A DNA stretch of 64,000 nt. Origin: Oceanibium sediminis. GTDB lineage: Bacteria; Pseudomonadota; Alphaproteobacteria; Rhodobacterales; Rhodobacteraceae. Shown one piece after another: positions 35,688 to 46,152 of this stretch. The translations under genes and the position numbers were made by a program. Numbering within the stretch: position 1 is the first letter of the stretch; each line of letters opens with the position of its first letter. The stretch covers positions 399,530 to 463,529 of the forward strand of contig NZ_QGNX01000004.1 in NCBI RefSeq assembly GCF_003265325.1. The letters run 5' to 3'. The notes under the pieces were generated by a model, which was not told where the DNA came from, did not search any database, and was given only the letters and a program-made list of their open reading frames with translations.

Positions 35688-38381
35688 ATGATATCGGGTC
35701 CCCCGCAGATACCGCTTTCGGCGCTGTTCGATCCCGGGTCTGTCGCCGTCTTCGGCGCAAGCGAACGCGAAGGCAGCGTGGGCGCGCGCGTGTTTGCCAA
35801 GCTGACATCGGGCGATTTCGCCGGTGACGTCGTTCCGATCAACCCGAAATACGAAACGGTCGGGGGGCGGCCGTGTTTCGCGTCTATCCTGGATATCGGT
35901 AGACCGGTCGACCTGGCCGTCATTGCCGCCCCCGCGAAATTCGTGCCGGGAATCATTCGCGACTGCGGCGCCGCCGGGACGCGGGCGGCCATCGTCCTGT
36001 CCGCCGGTTTCGCCGAAGCGGGTGCCGAGGGCAAAACGCTGGAAGCCGAATTGAAACAGGCGGTGTGCCAGTCCGGGGTCCGGGTGCTGGGGCCGAACTG
36101 CGTCGGGCTGGTCCGGCCCTGGCACGGGTTGGACGCGACCTTCCTGCGCGCCTCCACCCCGAAGGGGCGATTGGCGCTGGTGTCACAGTCGGGGGCGCTG
36201 TGCTCGGCCATCTCGGACTGGGCCGAGCCGCATCACCTGGGGTTTTCGGCGCTGGTGTCGATGGGCAATACCTCGGACATCGATTTCGGTGACGTTCTGC
36301 AGTTCCTTGCCTATGACCCCAAGACCGCGGCGATCCTGCTTTATGTCGAGGGGATCCGGGACGCGGGCTCGTTCATCTCGAGCCTGCGCATGGCGGCGCG
36401 GAACAAGCCGGTGATCGTGCTGAAAAGCGGGCGGAACAACCAGAGCTCGAAAGCGGCGACGACGCATACCGGGGCGCTGATGGGCGACGACGCGGTGTTC
36501 GACGCCGCGCTCAGCCGGGGTGGCGCGGTGCGCGCGCAGACCTTCGGCCAGCTATTCGCGGCGGCCGAGATCCTGGCGGCGAACCGGCGCGCCGAAGGCA
36601 ACCGGCTGGGCATTGTCACCAACGGGGGCGGCGCGGGCGTGCTGGCCGCGGACCGGGCCGGCGACCTGGGGGTGGAGCTTGCCACACTGGGCGACAAGAC
36701 CGTCGCAACGCTCGACAAGCTGCTGCCGACCTACTGGTCGCGGGGCAACCCCATCGACATCCTCGGGGATGCCTCGCCCGCGCAATACGGCGCGGCGGTG
36801 AAGGCGGCGCTGGCGGATCCCAACCTTGACGGGCTGCTGGTCATGCTGACCCCGCAGGCGATGACCGAAGCGACGGAGGCGGCGCAGGCGGTGGTCGATG
36901 CGACCAGCCCGCGCCAGAAGAAGCCGGTGCTGGCCTGCTGGATGGGCGAAACCTCGGTCACAGCGGGGCGCAACCTGCTGTCCGCCAAGGGCATCCCCGA
37001 CTTCACCACGCCCGAGCGCGCGGTGGAGGCGTTTTCCTACCTCGCCCAGTACCACCGCAACCGCCTGCTGGCGCTGGAGGTCCCCGAGCCGTTCCACGAC
37101 CACCGCATGCCGGACCTTGAGGGCGCGCGCATGATCATCGACGCCGCCCTGGCGGACGGGCGCAGCATGCTGTCGGATCTGGAATCTAAGGCGGTGCTGC
37201 GGGCCTTTGCGATCAACGTGAACACCACGCTGCATGCGAAGGACGCGGCAGAGGCGCTGGTGGCCGCGGAAACCGTCGGATTCCCTGTGGCCATGAAGAT
37301 CTCCTCGCGCCAGATCTCGCACAAGTCGGACGTGGGCGGGGTGCGCATGGGGATCCTGACCGCCGCGGACGTGAAGCTCGCCTTTCACGAGATGATCGAA
37401 CGGGTGCAGGCCGAGCGGCCCGACGCCCAGATCGACGGCGTGACGGTCGAGCGCATGGCCGGGGTCGAGGACGCGCGCGAACTGGTCATCGGCGTCAGCC
37501 GCGACCCGGTGTTCGGCCCCGCAATCCTGTTCGGCGCCGGCGGCACGATGGTCGAGGTGCTGCGAGACAGCGCCGTCGCTCTGCCGCCGCTCAACGCAAT
37601 CCTGGCGCGGCGCATGATTGACCGCACGCGGGTATCGCGCCTGCTCGAGGCGATCCGCGACCGGCGCGCGGTCGACCGCAAGGCGGTGATCGACGTGCTG
37701 CTGCGCGTGTCCGACATGGTCTGCGAACTGCCCGAGATCACCGAGCTGGACATCAACCCGCTGTTCGCCGGGCCCGACGCGGTGCTGGCCGTGGATGCCC
37801 GTATCGCCATCGCCCGTCCCCCGGCGCGCCAGGGGCGCTACGATCACGTCGCGATCCGACCCTATCCGCGCCACCTTGTGAGCCACGATCACCTGAGCGA
37901 CGGCACGCCGCTGACCATCCGCCCGATCCGCCCCGAGGACGCCGAGAGCGAGGCCGCCTTCGTGCGCGCACTGTCCCCCGAGGCCAAGCGCTTCCGCTTC
38001 ATGGGCGCGATGAGCGAGCTGTCCGCCGAGATGCTGGTGCGCTTCACCCAGATCGACTACCGCCGGGAAATCGCCCTCGTCGCCGTCGTCACCCGCGACG
38101 GGAAGGACGAGCAGCACGGCGTCGCGCGCTACGCCATCAACCAGGACGGCACGAGCTGCGAGTTCGCGATCGTGGTGTCAGACGTGCTGCGCCGGCAAGG
38201 GATCGGAACCAAGCTGATGCGCGCGCTCTTCGCGGCGGCCCGCGACCACGAGTTGACGCGCATGGAGGGCATCGTGCTGGCCGAGAACACGGGAATGCTG
38301 AACCTGATGGACGAACTGGGCTTTTCCCGCATGCAGGTGCCTGACGATCCCGACGTCGTTCACGTCGAACGCTGGCTCTGA
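35688..38381 (+). CDS. PatZ-like protein: ADP-forming acyl-CoA synthetase domains fused to a GNAT acetyltransferase
   Basis: Cytoplasmic protein of 897 aa from the ATG at 35688-35690, which has GAGGG upstream. Domains in order are a CoA-binding Rossmann domain (VAVFGASEREGSVGARVF, residues about 18-130), a succinyl-CoA-ligase-like domain with SSKAATTHTGALMGDDAVFD, an ATP-grasp domain (VAMKISSRQISHKSDVGGVR, about residues 535-700), and a C-terminal GNAT domain (LTIRPIRPEDAESEAAFVRA through RRQGIGTKLMRAL, about 740-890). PatZ/Pat enzymes acetylate lysines of acetyl-CoA synthetase and other proteins. The His of the THTGAL motif, used for phosphoryl transfer in true ADP-forming synthetases, is present. 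It is followed 2 bp later by a deacylase gene. Confidence 0.88.
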   Translation: MISGPPQIPLSALFDPGSVAVFGASEREGSVGARVFAKLTSGDFAGDVVPINPKYETVGGRPCFASILDIGRPVDLAVIAAPAKFVPGIIRDCGAAGTRAAIVLSAGFAEAGAEGKTLEAELKQAVCQSGVRVLGPNCVGLVRPWHGLDATFLRASTPKGRLALVSQSGALCSAISDWAEPHHLGFSALVSMGNTSDIDFGDVLQFLAYDPKTAAILLYVEGIRDAGSFISSLRMAARNKPVIVLKSGRNNQSSKAATTHTGALMGDDAVFDAALSRGGAVRAQTFGQLFAAAEILAANRRAEGNRLGIVTNGGGAGVLAADRAGDLGVELATLGDKTVATLDKLLPTYWSRGNPIDILGDASPAQYGAAVKAALADPNLDGLLVMLTPQAMTEATEAAQAVVDATSPRQKKPVLACWMGETSVTAGRNLLSAKGIPDFTTPERAVEAFSYLAQYHRNRLLALEVPEPFHDHRMPDLEGARMIIDAALADGRSMLSDLESKAVLRAFAINVNTTLHAKDAAEALVAAETVGFPVAMKISSRQISHKSDVGGVRMGILTAADVKLAFHEMIERVQAERPDAQIDGVTVERMAGVEDARELVIGVSRDPVFGPAILFGAGGTMVEVLRDSAVALPPLNAILARRMIDRTRVSRLLEAIRDRRAVDRKAVIDVLLRVSDMVCELPEITELDINPLFAGPDAVLAVDARIAIARPPARQGRYDHVAIRPYPRHLVSHDHLSDGTPLTIRPIRPEDAESEAAFVRALSPEAKRFRFMGAMSELSAEMLVRFTQIDYRREIALVAVVTRDGKDEQHGVARYAINQDGTSCEFAIVVSDVLRRQGIGTKLMRALFAAARDHELTRMEGIVLAENTGMLNLMDELGFSRMQVPDDPDVVHVERWL

Positions 38382-38383
38382 AC

Positions 38384-39304
<921 letters not shown>

Positions 39305-39319
39305 GCCCCCGCCCAGCGC

Positions 39320-40969
39320 CTAGAACCCGGCCTGCGCGTGGGCCGCGAGGTGCGACGCCAGGCGGACGGCCAGCGTCACCGTCGGGAAGGTCGGGTGCGC
39401 CCGCCCGCCGGTGGGCAGCACGCTGGGCGCCGCGATATAGAGGTTGCGCAACCCGTGGACCTTCAGATCCTTGTCCACGACGCCGGCCCGCTCGGTGCTG
39501 GCCATCCGCGTCGATCCCATCTGGTGATAGCCGTCCGAAGATTGGGACTTGATCTGCGCGAAGCGCTGCGCCTTCGGCTGGTGCCACTCGATCCGCCCAA
39601 GCCCCGAGCCGCGCAGCCACCTGTCGAGATGCTCGTGCGAGGCAAGGACGGAGGTGATGTCCGTCTCGGATATGCGCAGCTCGATGCTCGGCAGCGGAAC
39701 CCCCCGGTCATCCGTCTTGTCCGACAGTACGACCCTGCTGTCTGGGTCCGGCAACTGCTCGGCGTGGTAGCGCAGGCCATAGATGCCGCTGGCGTTGTAG
39801 AGCCTCGCGAAGGGGCCGACACTTGCGTTCCTGCGTTTCTCGCGCAGCACCTCGGCGACGCCCTTGATCGTCCGCTCGGGGCGCCTGACCATGTTGCGCA
39901 GGTGCGCCAGCAGGTTCACGCCGAACTCGAACTCGGTCTGGACGTGGCCGGAATGGTAATAGGGCATGTAATGCGCCGTCTGGTGCCGCGCGCATAACGC
40001 CAGGTGGATCGCGGACAGCGCGCCGGAGCGGTAGCCGGGATCCCCCAGCGGAAAGCGCGTCAGCCCGAAATAGAGGTTGCACAGTCGCTTGCTCATCTGC
40101 AACCCCGCGGCGAGCGCGATGCAGTTGCGCTCCAGCGCCCCTTCCGGCGTCTGGTGCAGGATGAACCTGCGGGCGTCCTGGGGTCTGTTGAAGCGTATCC
40201 GCGCCGCCGCGCCTGAGACATGGCCATTGTAATAACGGCCCAGTGGCCCCGCGTCGCCGCCCAGCAAGGCGGGATGCTCGCGCTGCATTAGAAGCAGCAG
40301 GCGCGTGGACTGGATGCCACCACAACACAGGATGATCACCTTCGGGGCGAGCGTCGCCAGTTCCCCCCGGGACTCGACCCTGACAGAGGTGACGGCCCCG
40401 CTTGCCGGGTCCATCGCAAGGTCGACGGCCCGCGTGTTCAGATACAGGCGCAGGTTTTCAAGGGACTCTATTTCCGCGCGATGCAGAACGGATGTGTCGG
40501 GAACGCGGCTGATCCGCATGACGCTGCTCAGGTCAATCTGCGCGTCGGGATCATTCGCCGAGTAAGGGTCCGGAAACCGGCCGTCGATACCCAGCAGGTC
40601 GCCCGCCTCCTCGTGATGCGCGGCGAAATCGGCATAGGATATGGGCGAACCCGACATCGGGATATGCGCTCTTGGCGACAGGTCCAGCGGCCCGAACGGC
40701 ATGCACCCCCCGCCCCAGACCGAGGAGGTGCCGCCCAGCCCCTGGCGGCTGCTGAGCGCCGCCTCCGCGTGGGTCAACTGGTCGACGACATCGAACCCGA
40801 AGGCCCCGCTCGCATTCGCCGTCGGCTCGCGCCCGCCCGCCTCAAGCAGGTGGACCGTCATGCCGCGCCGCGCCAGGCTGAGCGCCATCGACAGTCCGAC
40901 AGGCCCCGCGCCGATGATGCACACGTCCATCGGTATGGGTATTTGATCCGGTAGATGATCAAGAATCAT
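39320..40969 (-). CDS. GMC-type FAD oxidoreductase at the end of the surface-polymer locus
   Basis: Flavoprotein of 549 aa. The FAD-binding motif is CIIGAGPVGLSMALSLARRG near residue 16. GLGGTSSVWGGGCMPFGP takes the place of the classic GMC signature. The C-terminal GMC domain includes YHQMGSTRMAS and LRNLYIAAPSVLPTGGRAHP. This variant resembles sugar or polyol dehydrogenases found in cell-surface loci rather than the choline-dehydrogenase group. It is the last minus-strand gene of the locus, 195 bp after the FAD oxidoreductase gene; that gap (40970-41164) shows no gene. The substrate is unknown. Confidence 0.8.
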   Translation of the reverse strand: MILDHLPDQIPIPMDVCIIGAGPVGLSMALSLARRGMTVHLLEAGGREPTANASGAFGFDVVDQLTHAEAALSSRQGLGGTSSVWGGGCMPFGPLDLSPRAHIPMSGSPISYADFAAHHEEAGDLLGIDGRFPDPYSANDPDAQIDLSSVMRISRVPDTSVLHRAEIESLENLRLYLNTRAVDLAMDPASGAVTSVRVESRGELATLAPKVIILCCGGIQSTRLLLLMQREHPALLGGDAGPLGRYYNGHVSGAAARIRFNRPQDARRFILHQTPEGALERNCIALAAGLQMSKRLCNLYFGLTRFPLGDPGYRSGALSAIHLALCARHQTAHYMPYYHSGHVQTEFEFGVNLLAHLRNMVRRPERTIKGVAEVLREKRRNASVGPFARLYNASGIYGLRYHAEQLPDPDSRVVLSDKTDDRGVPLPSIELRISETDITSVLASHEHLDRWLRGSGLGRIEWHQPKAQRFAQIKSQSSDGYHQMGSTRMASTERAGVVDKDLKVHGLRNLYIAAPSVLPTGGRAHPTFPTVTLAVRLASHLAAHAQAGF

Positions 40970-41164
40970 TCTGGAATACCCCGAAAAGAATGCCTTTTCG
41001 TCAGATGACCGGCATGAATCGCCCCCACGATAAGACCAACGACCATGCCGGGTTTTGCGCTTTCACAAGACGCCCCGGATTTTGCGCCGAATATGCCCCC
41101 AGGGCCCCTGCCCGCCGGAGCCAGTGCGCGCCACGACCAGCCCGGAAAATGGCGGGCGGGCGGT

Positions 41165-42487
41165 TCATCTTCCCCGCCCTGCGGCGGCGGCCAGCGCCTT
41201 TCGCGCCAGGCCAATCGCCATCGAGGAATGCGGGATATAGTCGAACGCGCCCTGCCGTCCGAGGGACTCGATCCCCATCTGCTCGGTCCGTTGCAACATG
41301 ACCTCCCGGTTACGGGCTGATTCCTCGTCTAGGACGGGATAGGCGAACTCCGTCTCAAGGTGGCCGACAAGCTCCAGCTCACCGGCAAAAAGGCCGAAGC
41401 TTTCCGTTGAGGCGCGGAAATCCTCGAACAGCGCCTCGGGGGACTGGGCCTCGTCCGGCTGCGTGCACTCGACCGAGAAATAGGCGTCCCCCCCGACCTG
41501 CCCGTAGTAGTTCGAATGCATGGTCAGACGCTTCCACACCCCGTCCCGGTGGAAGTTGTAAAGCACCGTGTAGGGGAAGCCCGGCGTGCCGCGAAAGCGG
41601 CAGAACAGCGTCGTCATCATCATGCTGCGCGGCGGCGCGATATCGTCGATACCGGCAAGCCGGGCGGTCATCGCAAGGGGGATCGTGCTGATCAGCCGAT
41701 CGCCCCGCCAGGTGCCGGTTGCGCCCGTCACGGCAAAGCCCCCCCCGTCGCGAGTGATCGAGGTCAGGCCGGCCCCCAGCGAGAAGCGCACACCTGCGGC
41801 TTCCAGCTGCCGCTTGGCCTGGTCGTACATATGCGGAAAGCCTTGGCGGGGCCGCGCAAACCCCTGCAAGGCGGGCGCGCGCGCCTTCCGCGTGAACCGT
41901 CTGAACACACCCCGGGCCACGTCGGAGACGCTGGTTTTCTGCCGCAGCCATTGCATGCGACGCTCCGCGAAGGTGTAGGTGACGCGCTCGGGCGGCAGGC
42001 CGCAGAACCGCCGGATATAGATGTCGAGCCCGCTTTCGCGGTACAGGCGCTGCCCGAGCCGGCGGACGACGAAATCCTCGACGCTGCGCTTTCGGAAATG
42101 CGTCAGCCGGTGCCAGGCGACGTCCCCCAGGATGGCCAGCTTTCGCGGCAGGGGAAGATTACCGAACTCCCGCTTCAGATCGAAAGGATAGCTGCGCACC
42201 GTGCGCGCCGGGGTAACACGCCCCGTCGTGCATTCGATGGGCTCCCAGGTGGCGGTGGCGGATGGAAAGACGTCCAGCATCAAGCTGTTGGACCAGAAGA
42301 AGATCGCGCCGATATCAAAGGTATACGCCCCGATATTGCACGAGAGGTGATTGCCCCCCGGCTGGTCGTAGTCGTCTATGACCGTCACCGCATGGCCCGC
42401 GCGGCTGAGCTCATACGCCGCCGTCAGACCGCTAACGCCAGAGCCGAGCACAAGCACGCTCGAACCGGCCTGCGCCCTATCCATCAT
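41165..42487 (-). CDS. FAD-dependent oxidoreductase (UDP-galactopyranose mutase/amine-oxidase-like fold)
   Basis: Protein of 440 aa from an ATG at 42485-42487, preceded by a GGGGGG site; 22 more residues are possible upstream. The N-terminal dinucleotide-binding motif VLVLGSGVSGLTAAYELSRA is followed by DDYDQPGGNHLSCNI and FDIGAIFFWSNS, reminiscent of UDP-galactopyranose mutase and protoporphyrinogen-oxidase-like proteins. STIPLAMTARLAGI and a C-terminal YPVLDEESARNREV-type region complete the fold. It follows the first ATP-grasp gene by 81 bp. In polysaccharide loci such proteins remodel nucleotide sugars, but no direct assignment is possible. Confidence 0.75.
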   Translation of the reverse strand: MMDRAQAGSSVLVLGSGVSGLTAAYELSRAGHAVTVIDDYDQPGGNHLSCNIGAYTFDIGAIFFWSNSLMLDVFPSATATWEPIECTTGRVTPARTVRSYPFDLKREFGNLPLPRKLAILGDVAWHRLTHFRKRSVEDFVVRRLGQRLYRESGLDIYIRRFCGLPPERVTYTFAERRMQWLRQKTSVSDVARGVFRRFTRKARAPALQGFARPRQGFPHMYDQAKRQLEAAGVRFSLGAGLTSITRDGGGFAVTGATGTWRGDRLISTIPLAMTARLAGIDDIAPPRSMMMTTLFCRFRGTPGFPYTVLYNFHRDGVWKRLTMHSNYYGQVGGDAYFSVECTQPDEAQSPEALFEDFRASTESFGLFAGELELVGHLETEFAYPVLDEESARNREVMLQRTEQMGIESLGRQGAFDYIPHSSMAIGLARKALAAAAGRGR

Positions 42488-42568
42488 GCGTGGCCCCCCA
42501 TCCCGCTTTGCGCTGCGCGACCGCGGCGGCCGGCGCGAAACGCCCTTTCCCATCCATTAGCGCGTCAG

Positions 42569-43789
42569 TCACGCCGCATCCCCCTTCCCCCTCGGCCCCG
42601 GGCGCAGTTTCCGCATCAAGCCAGACAGGCTCTGGCGCATCCGCACGACAGAAGGCATCGGGTCGCGATAGCTGAAAAGCGGAAAGACCGTGCGCCGCAG
42701 CGGGATGCTGCGCAGCCAGCCGAGCAGCGTCAGTTGCCCTTGCCGACGCAAGGCCAGGAAGGCGCGAAAGTCGCGCAGCGGGTACCAGTAGGTCATGTCC
42801 TGGACATAGCTGTCGAACCGCGGGCCCGGCTGCCCGGTCAAATCGCAATAGGCGATCAGGTCAATCGGCGCGCCGGAACGCACCACAAGCCGATGCGCAG
42901 CGGTGTAGCGTGCGTTCACCTCGATCACCTTGTACTGGCCATCCCGCGGGTCGCGCTTGAACTCGATATTGGCCAGCCCGCGCCAGCCGACATGTGCAAA
43001 GAACTTCTGGCCCAGCTTCGCGGTCTCCGGCAGCCATTCGCTGACATGATAGACTGCACCGCCCCGGTTGGGAGGAAACCGGCGCACGACACGCTTGGTG
43101 TAGTGAAACAGGTTCGCGCCGTTCTCGTCGATGTAGGTGTAGTAGCTGGACAGAAGCTCGTCCGATCCGGGGATCATCTCGACCACCATCACCTCTATTT
43201 CGCGGGCTTCGGCAAGGCCCACACAGTGCAGCACCTGCTCGAAATCATCCTCTATGATGAACAGCTTGCGCCCGAAGGCTTCCACGAAGCGATGCGAATG
43301 GATCGGCTTGACCATCACCGGGAAAGTGATCTTGTCGCGCAGCCGCTCTACATCCGCGGCGGTGGTGACGGGCCAATGCTGCGGCACCGGGACGCCCGCC
43401 GCTTCCGCCAGGATCAACGTCTCCGCCTTGTCGAGCATCGCGGCGCGCAACTCCGGTACGAAGCGTTCGACGGTGTAGCGCCGGGACAGCGGCGCGTGAT
43501 GCGCGATCAGGAAGGTGATCGCGTCATCGTTCAGGGCGAACAACAGGCACCCGTCAAGGCTGGTATCGTCCGGGGACAGCAACAACTCACGCCAGTGCTC
43601 ATGGGTGGTCTTGCCCGAGGGCACCGGGAACGCCTTGCTGCAATGGCGGCTCCACATGCCCCAGGTGCCCTCGGTGCCGCTGATGAAGATCTCTATCCCC
43701 AGCGGGGCCAGGTGGCGGGCCAGCGCGACGGCGTTCACCTCTCCGCCCAGGATCATGATGGGGCGCGACGTGTCGAGCGCTTCGGGCAT
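42569..43789 (-). CDS. ATP-grasp ligase A (carboxylate-amine ligase-like)
   Basis: Cytoplasmic ATP-grasp protein of 406 aa from the ATG at 43787-43789; a TTG at 43802-43804 overlapping the upstream stop would add five residues. Features include the pre-ATP-grasp fold IMILGGEVNAVALARHLAPL, the ATP-binding FPVMVKPIHSHRF, VVEMIPGSDELLSSYYTYI and the metal site NIEFKRDPRDGQYKVIEVNAR. The pattern resembles D-aspartate-ligase-type enzymes that join an amino acid to an amine. It is coupled to a second, different ATP-grasp gene. The two may attach amino acids to a surface polymer or make a peptide-like precursor, which is inference. Confidence 0.82.
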   Translation of the reverse strand: MPEALDTSRPIMILGGEVNAVALARHLAPLGIEIFISGTEGTWGMWSRHCSKAFPVPSGKTTHEHWRELLLSPDDTSLDGCLLFALNDDAITFLIAHHAPLSRRYTVERFVPELRAAMLDKAETLILAEAAGVPVPQHWPVTTAADVERLRDKITFPVMVKPIHSHRFVEAFGRKLFIIEDDFEQVLHCVGLAEAREIEVMVVEMIPGSDELLSSYYTYIDENGANLFHYTKRVVRRFPPNRGGAVYHVSEWLPETAKLGQKFFAHVGWRGLANIEFKRDPRDGQYKVIEVNARYTAAHRLVVRSGAPIDLIAYCDLTGQPGPRFDSYVQDMTYWYPLRDFRAFLALRRQGQLTLLGWLRSIPLRRTVFPLFSYRDPMPSVVRMRQSLSGLMRKLRPGPRGKGDAA

Positions 43790-43800
43790 TCTGACTGAGG

Positions 43801-44919
43801 TCAACGGACAACGACTCCTACCTTGGCGTCAAAGAGGTATTCGAGGATGCGCCGCGCCACCGGCACCCCCGCGTCCGGGTCGGAGACCAGGTAGTGATGG
43901 TGCAGCCCGGGGTTCGCATTGACCTCGCTGATCAGCCCCTCGCCCCGCTCAAGCGGAAGCGCGATGTCCTGCATGATCAGGTCGACACCGGCGAAGCGCA
44001 CCCCCATGTCGCGCACGAGGGCCCCTGCCCGCTCGATGATATCGGGGTGGACCTGGTCCTTCACGCTGTGGTTTTGGGCGGCGGCATTCTCGTTCACCGC
44101 GCCCTTGATGGGGACGACCTGCCCCGCCCCCGGGCAATCGCCCAGGGAAAGGCCGGTACGCTCAAGCGTGTTCAGCATGTCCCGGTCGATCAGAAGCGGG
44201 CTGAGCGCGGTGACAGGCTTTCCGGCGATGCGCGCCACGTTTTCGGCCGCGATCAACTGCCGGATGGCGCGACGCCCGTCGCCGGTGACGATGGGCGGGT
44301 CGCGCCGAACCGCATCGATATAGGCGCCGTCCAGGTACAGCAGGCGATAGGACGCGCCCGAAAGCTCCTCCTCCACCAGCAAGCGCCGCCCGTAGCCGGA
44401 GGCGTAGCGCGCCGCCCGCCTGAGGGCGGCGGCGGTGCTGATCCCGGTGGTGACCCCGCGCCCGCCACCACTGCCGGCGGCGGGTTTCACCACGACCGGC
44501 CCGGAGGCGCGGGCCAGGAACGCTTCGGCGGCAGCGATCCCGGGCAAGCTGAAGGCGCAATGGGCCGGCACCCTCAGGCCCTTGGCGGCAAAGATCTCGT
44601 AGCTCAGCGGCTTGTCCCCGACGATCTTCAGCATCTGAGGACTGTCGAGCATGATGTCCGAGCGTGAGACGTAGGTTTCCAGCGGACCGCGCCGTATCCG
44701 GGTCAGGCCCAGCGGCGTCTGCTCGCAGGACGCGCCGATGTCAGCCGCCGTGCGCAGCCAAAGGTCCCGGTACCAGGCCGCGCGCACAGGCGCGAGCCGT
44801 CGGCGCAAAAGCACGGAGCGCAGGTCCAGCACCCGGCGCGCGCGATACATCCGCGACCCGCCCAACAGGCGCGTCAGCCCGGGGCTGTAGGAATGGCCGG
44901 GGGCGAGGGTATCACTCAT
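43801..44919 (-). CDS. ATP-grasp ligase B (cyanophycin-synthetase/RimK-like)
   Basis: Cytoplasmic ATP-grasp protein of 372 aa from the ATG at 44917-44919; a GTG at 45016-45018 would add 33 residues of doubtful composition. Visible elements are MLKIVGDKPLSYEIFAAKG, VVVKPAAGSGGGRGVTTGI, LLVEEELSGASYRLLYLDG, PPIVTGDGRRAIRQLIAAEN (a region typical of cyanophycin synthetase and GshAB-type ligases) and the metal site ISEVNANPGLHHHY. It would form an amide bond with ATP. It lies between the CelD-like acyltransferase and ligase A, in one operon. Substrates are unknown. Confidence 0.83.
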   Translation of the reverse strand: MSDTLAPGHSYSPGLTRLLGGSRMYRARRVLDLRSVLLRRRLAPVRAAWYRDLWLRTAADIGASCEQTPLGLTRIRRGPLETYVSRSDIMLDSPQMLKIVGDKPLSYEIFAAKGLRVPAHCAFSLPGIAAAEAFLARASGPVVVKPAAGSGGGRGVTTGISTAAALRRAARYASGYGRRLLVEEELSGASYRLLYLDGAYIDAVRRDPPIVTGDGRRAIRQLIAAENVARIAGKPVTALSPLLIDRDMLNTLERTGLSLGDCPGAGQVVPIKGAVNENAAAQNHSVKDQVHPDIIERAGALVRDMGVRFAGVDLIMQDIALPLERGEGLISEVNANPGLHHHYLVSDPDAGVPVARRILEYLFDAKVGVVVR

Positions 44920-45035
44920 GAGCCAACGCGCCCCGCCATGGGCGGCAATCCCTGCGGGATCGCGCATGGGCCCGGGATGGCACGCCCGGGCCGCGACAGT
45001 TTCCAGCGAATTGCCCACATATACTCATTCCAAAC

Positions 45036-46103
45036 TCACAACTTTCCGGCGCCCAGAACACGGTTGAACACGCGCCGCTCAAGATCAACGTAGCGTTCGG
45101 GAAGGATCCGGTCGCTGAGCGAATGCACAGTTTTGCGCACATACCGCGCCGCCCCCGCCGGCAGGTGCACGCGTTCTATCGATCCTTCACAAAGCAGGCG
45201 CTCTCGATTTGCGAATTCACGCTTGTAGCGCTGCTCACCGCGACCAAGATCCAGTTCCCGTAACCCCGACGCCGCGCCGTGGCGCACGCATTCCAGGAGC
45301 AGGATCAACCCCGGAGAGTAGGCCCCCATCTCGGCGTCATAGGTCGGAAACCACCAGTGCCAGGCCGCTTTCGAGCGCATGCCGAAATGGACCGCCACCA
45401 GCCGATCCCCCGCCCGCAGCGTCGACAGCACCCCCGAAAACGCGGGCCCTTCGCTGGCGCGCACCCCTTCGGCGATAGCCTTCACCCATGGGACATCAAG
45501 GACGAGCCCGCTGCGCTGCTGCGCGAGCGAGGCGCGCTTCCATGTCAGCAACGCCTCCCACGCGGCGGGGGATGGATCGTTCGCAACGAAGCTCAGTTCG
45601 CCGATTTCCCGCGCCATTTTCCGCGCCCGGCGCTCGACCGTCAGGATCGCCTTCGTCTCGGCCCGCCGGGCGGCGCGCCATTGTTCAAACCCGTCTTGAA
45701 GGTCCGCCAGCGGCGAGGAGGTGAACCGAAAAGCGCTTTCGGCAAAGACCGATTGCGAGCGCAGCGCATGATTGAAATCGAACGCCGACACCCCCGCGCC
45801 CTGTAAAAGCGCTGTCGCGGTGATGACCCCCGGATCCCCGACGATCCCGTGATAGTCCGAAATCTGGCCAGCCAAGGGCGCCGCCCCGCCGCCGCGCTTC
45901 CCGTGGAAGGCGAAGAACCCGCACGGTGCGCCCGCGTCCTCGATCACCGCGACCCTCAGGTCCGGGCGGGCGCGGCCGACGATGCGGCAGAACTCGACCG
46001 AGAAGAACGGGCTGGCCAGGTCCTCCGACGCGTCCTGAAACCCGCGCCAGCGCGCGGCCAGATCGTCGCTCAGCTCCTCCACGCGCAGGACGTCAACCTT
46101 CAT
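45036..46103 (-). CDS. CelD/BcsL-like GNAT acyltransferase
   Basis: Protein of 355 aa of the Acetyltransf_6 group, found in cellulose and other exopolysaccharide loci. Elements are AARWRGFQDASEDLASPFFS at the N-terminus, GQISDYHGIVGDP, the basic helix ILTVERRARKMAREIG, GDRLVAVHFGMRSKAAWHWW, and LRELDLGRGEQRYKREFANR near the C-terminus. Family members probably acylate sugars or add amino acids (FemAB-like fold). AAGGATGG precedes the ATG. It lies 49 bp downstream of the flippase gene and upstream of the two ATP-grasp ligases, so an aminoacyl or acyl decoration of a polymer fits. Confidence 0.85.
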   Translation of the reverse strand: MKVDVLRVEELSDDLAARWRGFQDASEDLASPFFSVEFCRIVGRARPDLRVAVIEDAGAPCGFFAFHGKRGGGAAPLAGQISDYHGIVGDPGVITATALLQGAGVSAFDFNHALRSQSVFAESAFRFTSSPLADLQDGFEQWRAARRAETKAILTVERRARKMAREIGELSFVANDPSPAAWEALLTWKRASLAQQRSGLVLDVPWVKAIAEGVRASEGPAFSGVLSTLRAGDRLVAVHFGMRSKAAWHWWFPTYDAEMGAYSPGLILLLECVRHGAASGLRELDLGRGEQRYKREFANRERLLCEGSIERVHLPAGAARYVRKTVHSLSDRILPERYVDLERRVFNRVLGAGKL

Positions 46104-46152
46104 GCCCCATCCTTCCGGGTTGGTTTTGGGCCGCTTATGTGTCGAACCAAGG

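Noticed and set aside
41516-43798. A 760-codon plus-strand open frame
   Set aside because: It runs antisense through the FAD oxidoreductase and ATP-grasp genes and shows no domain.
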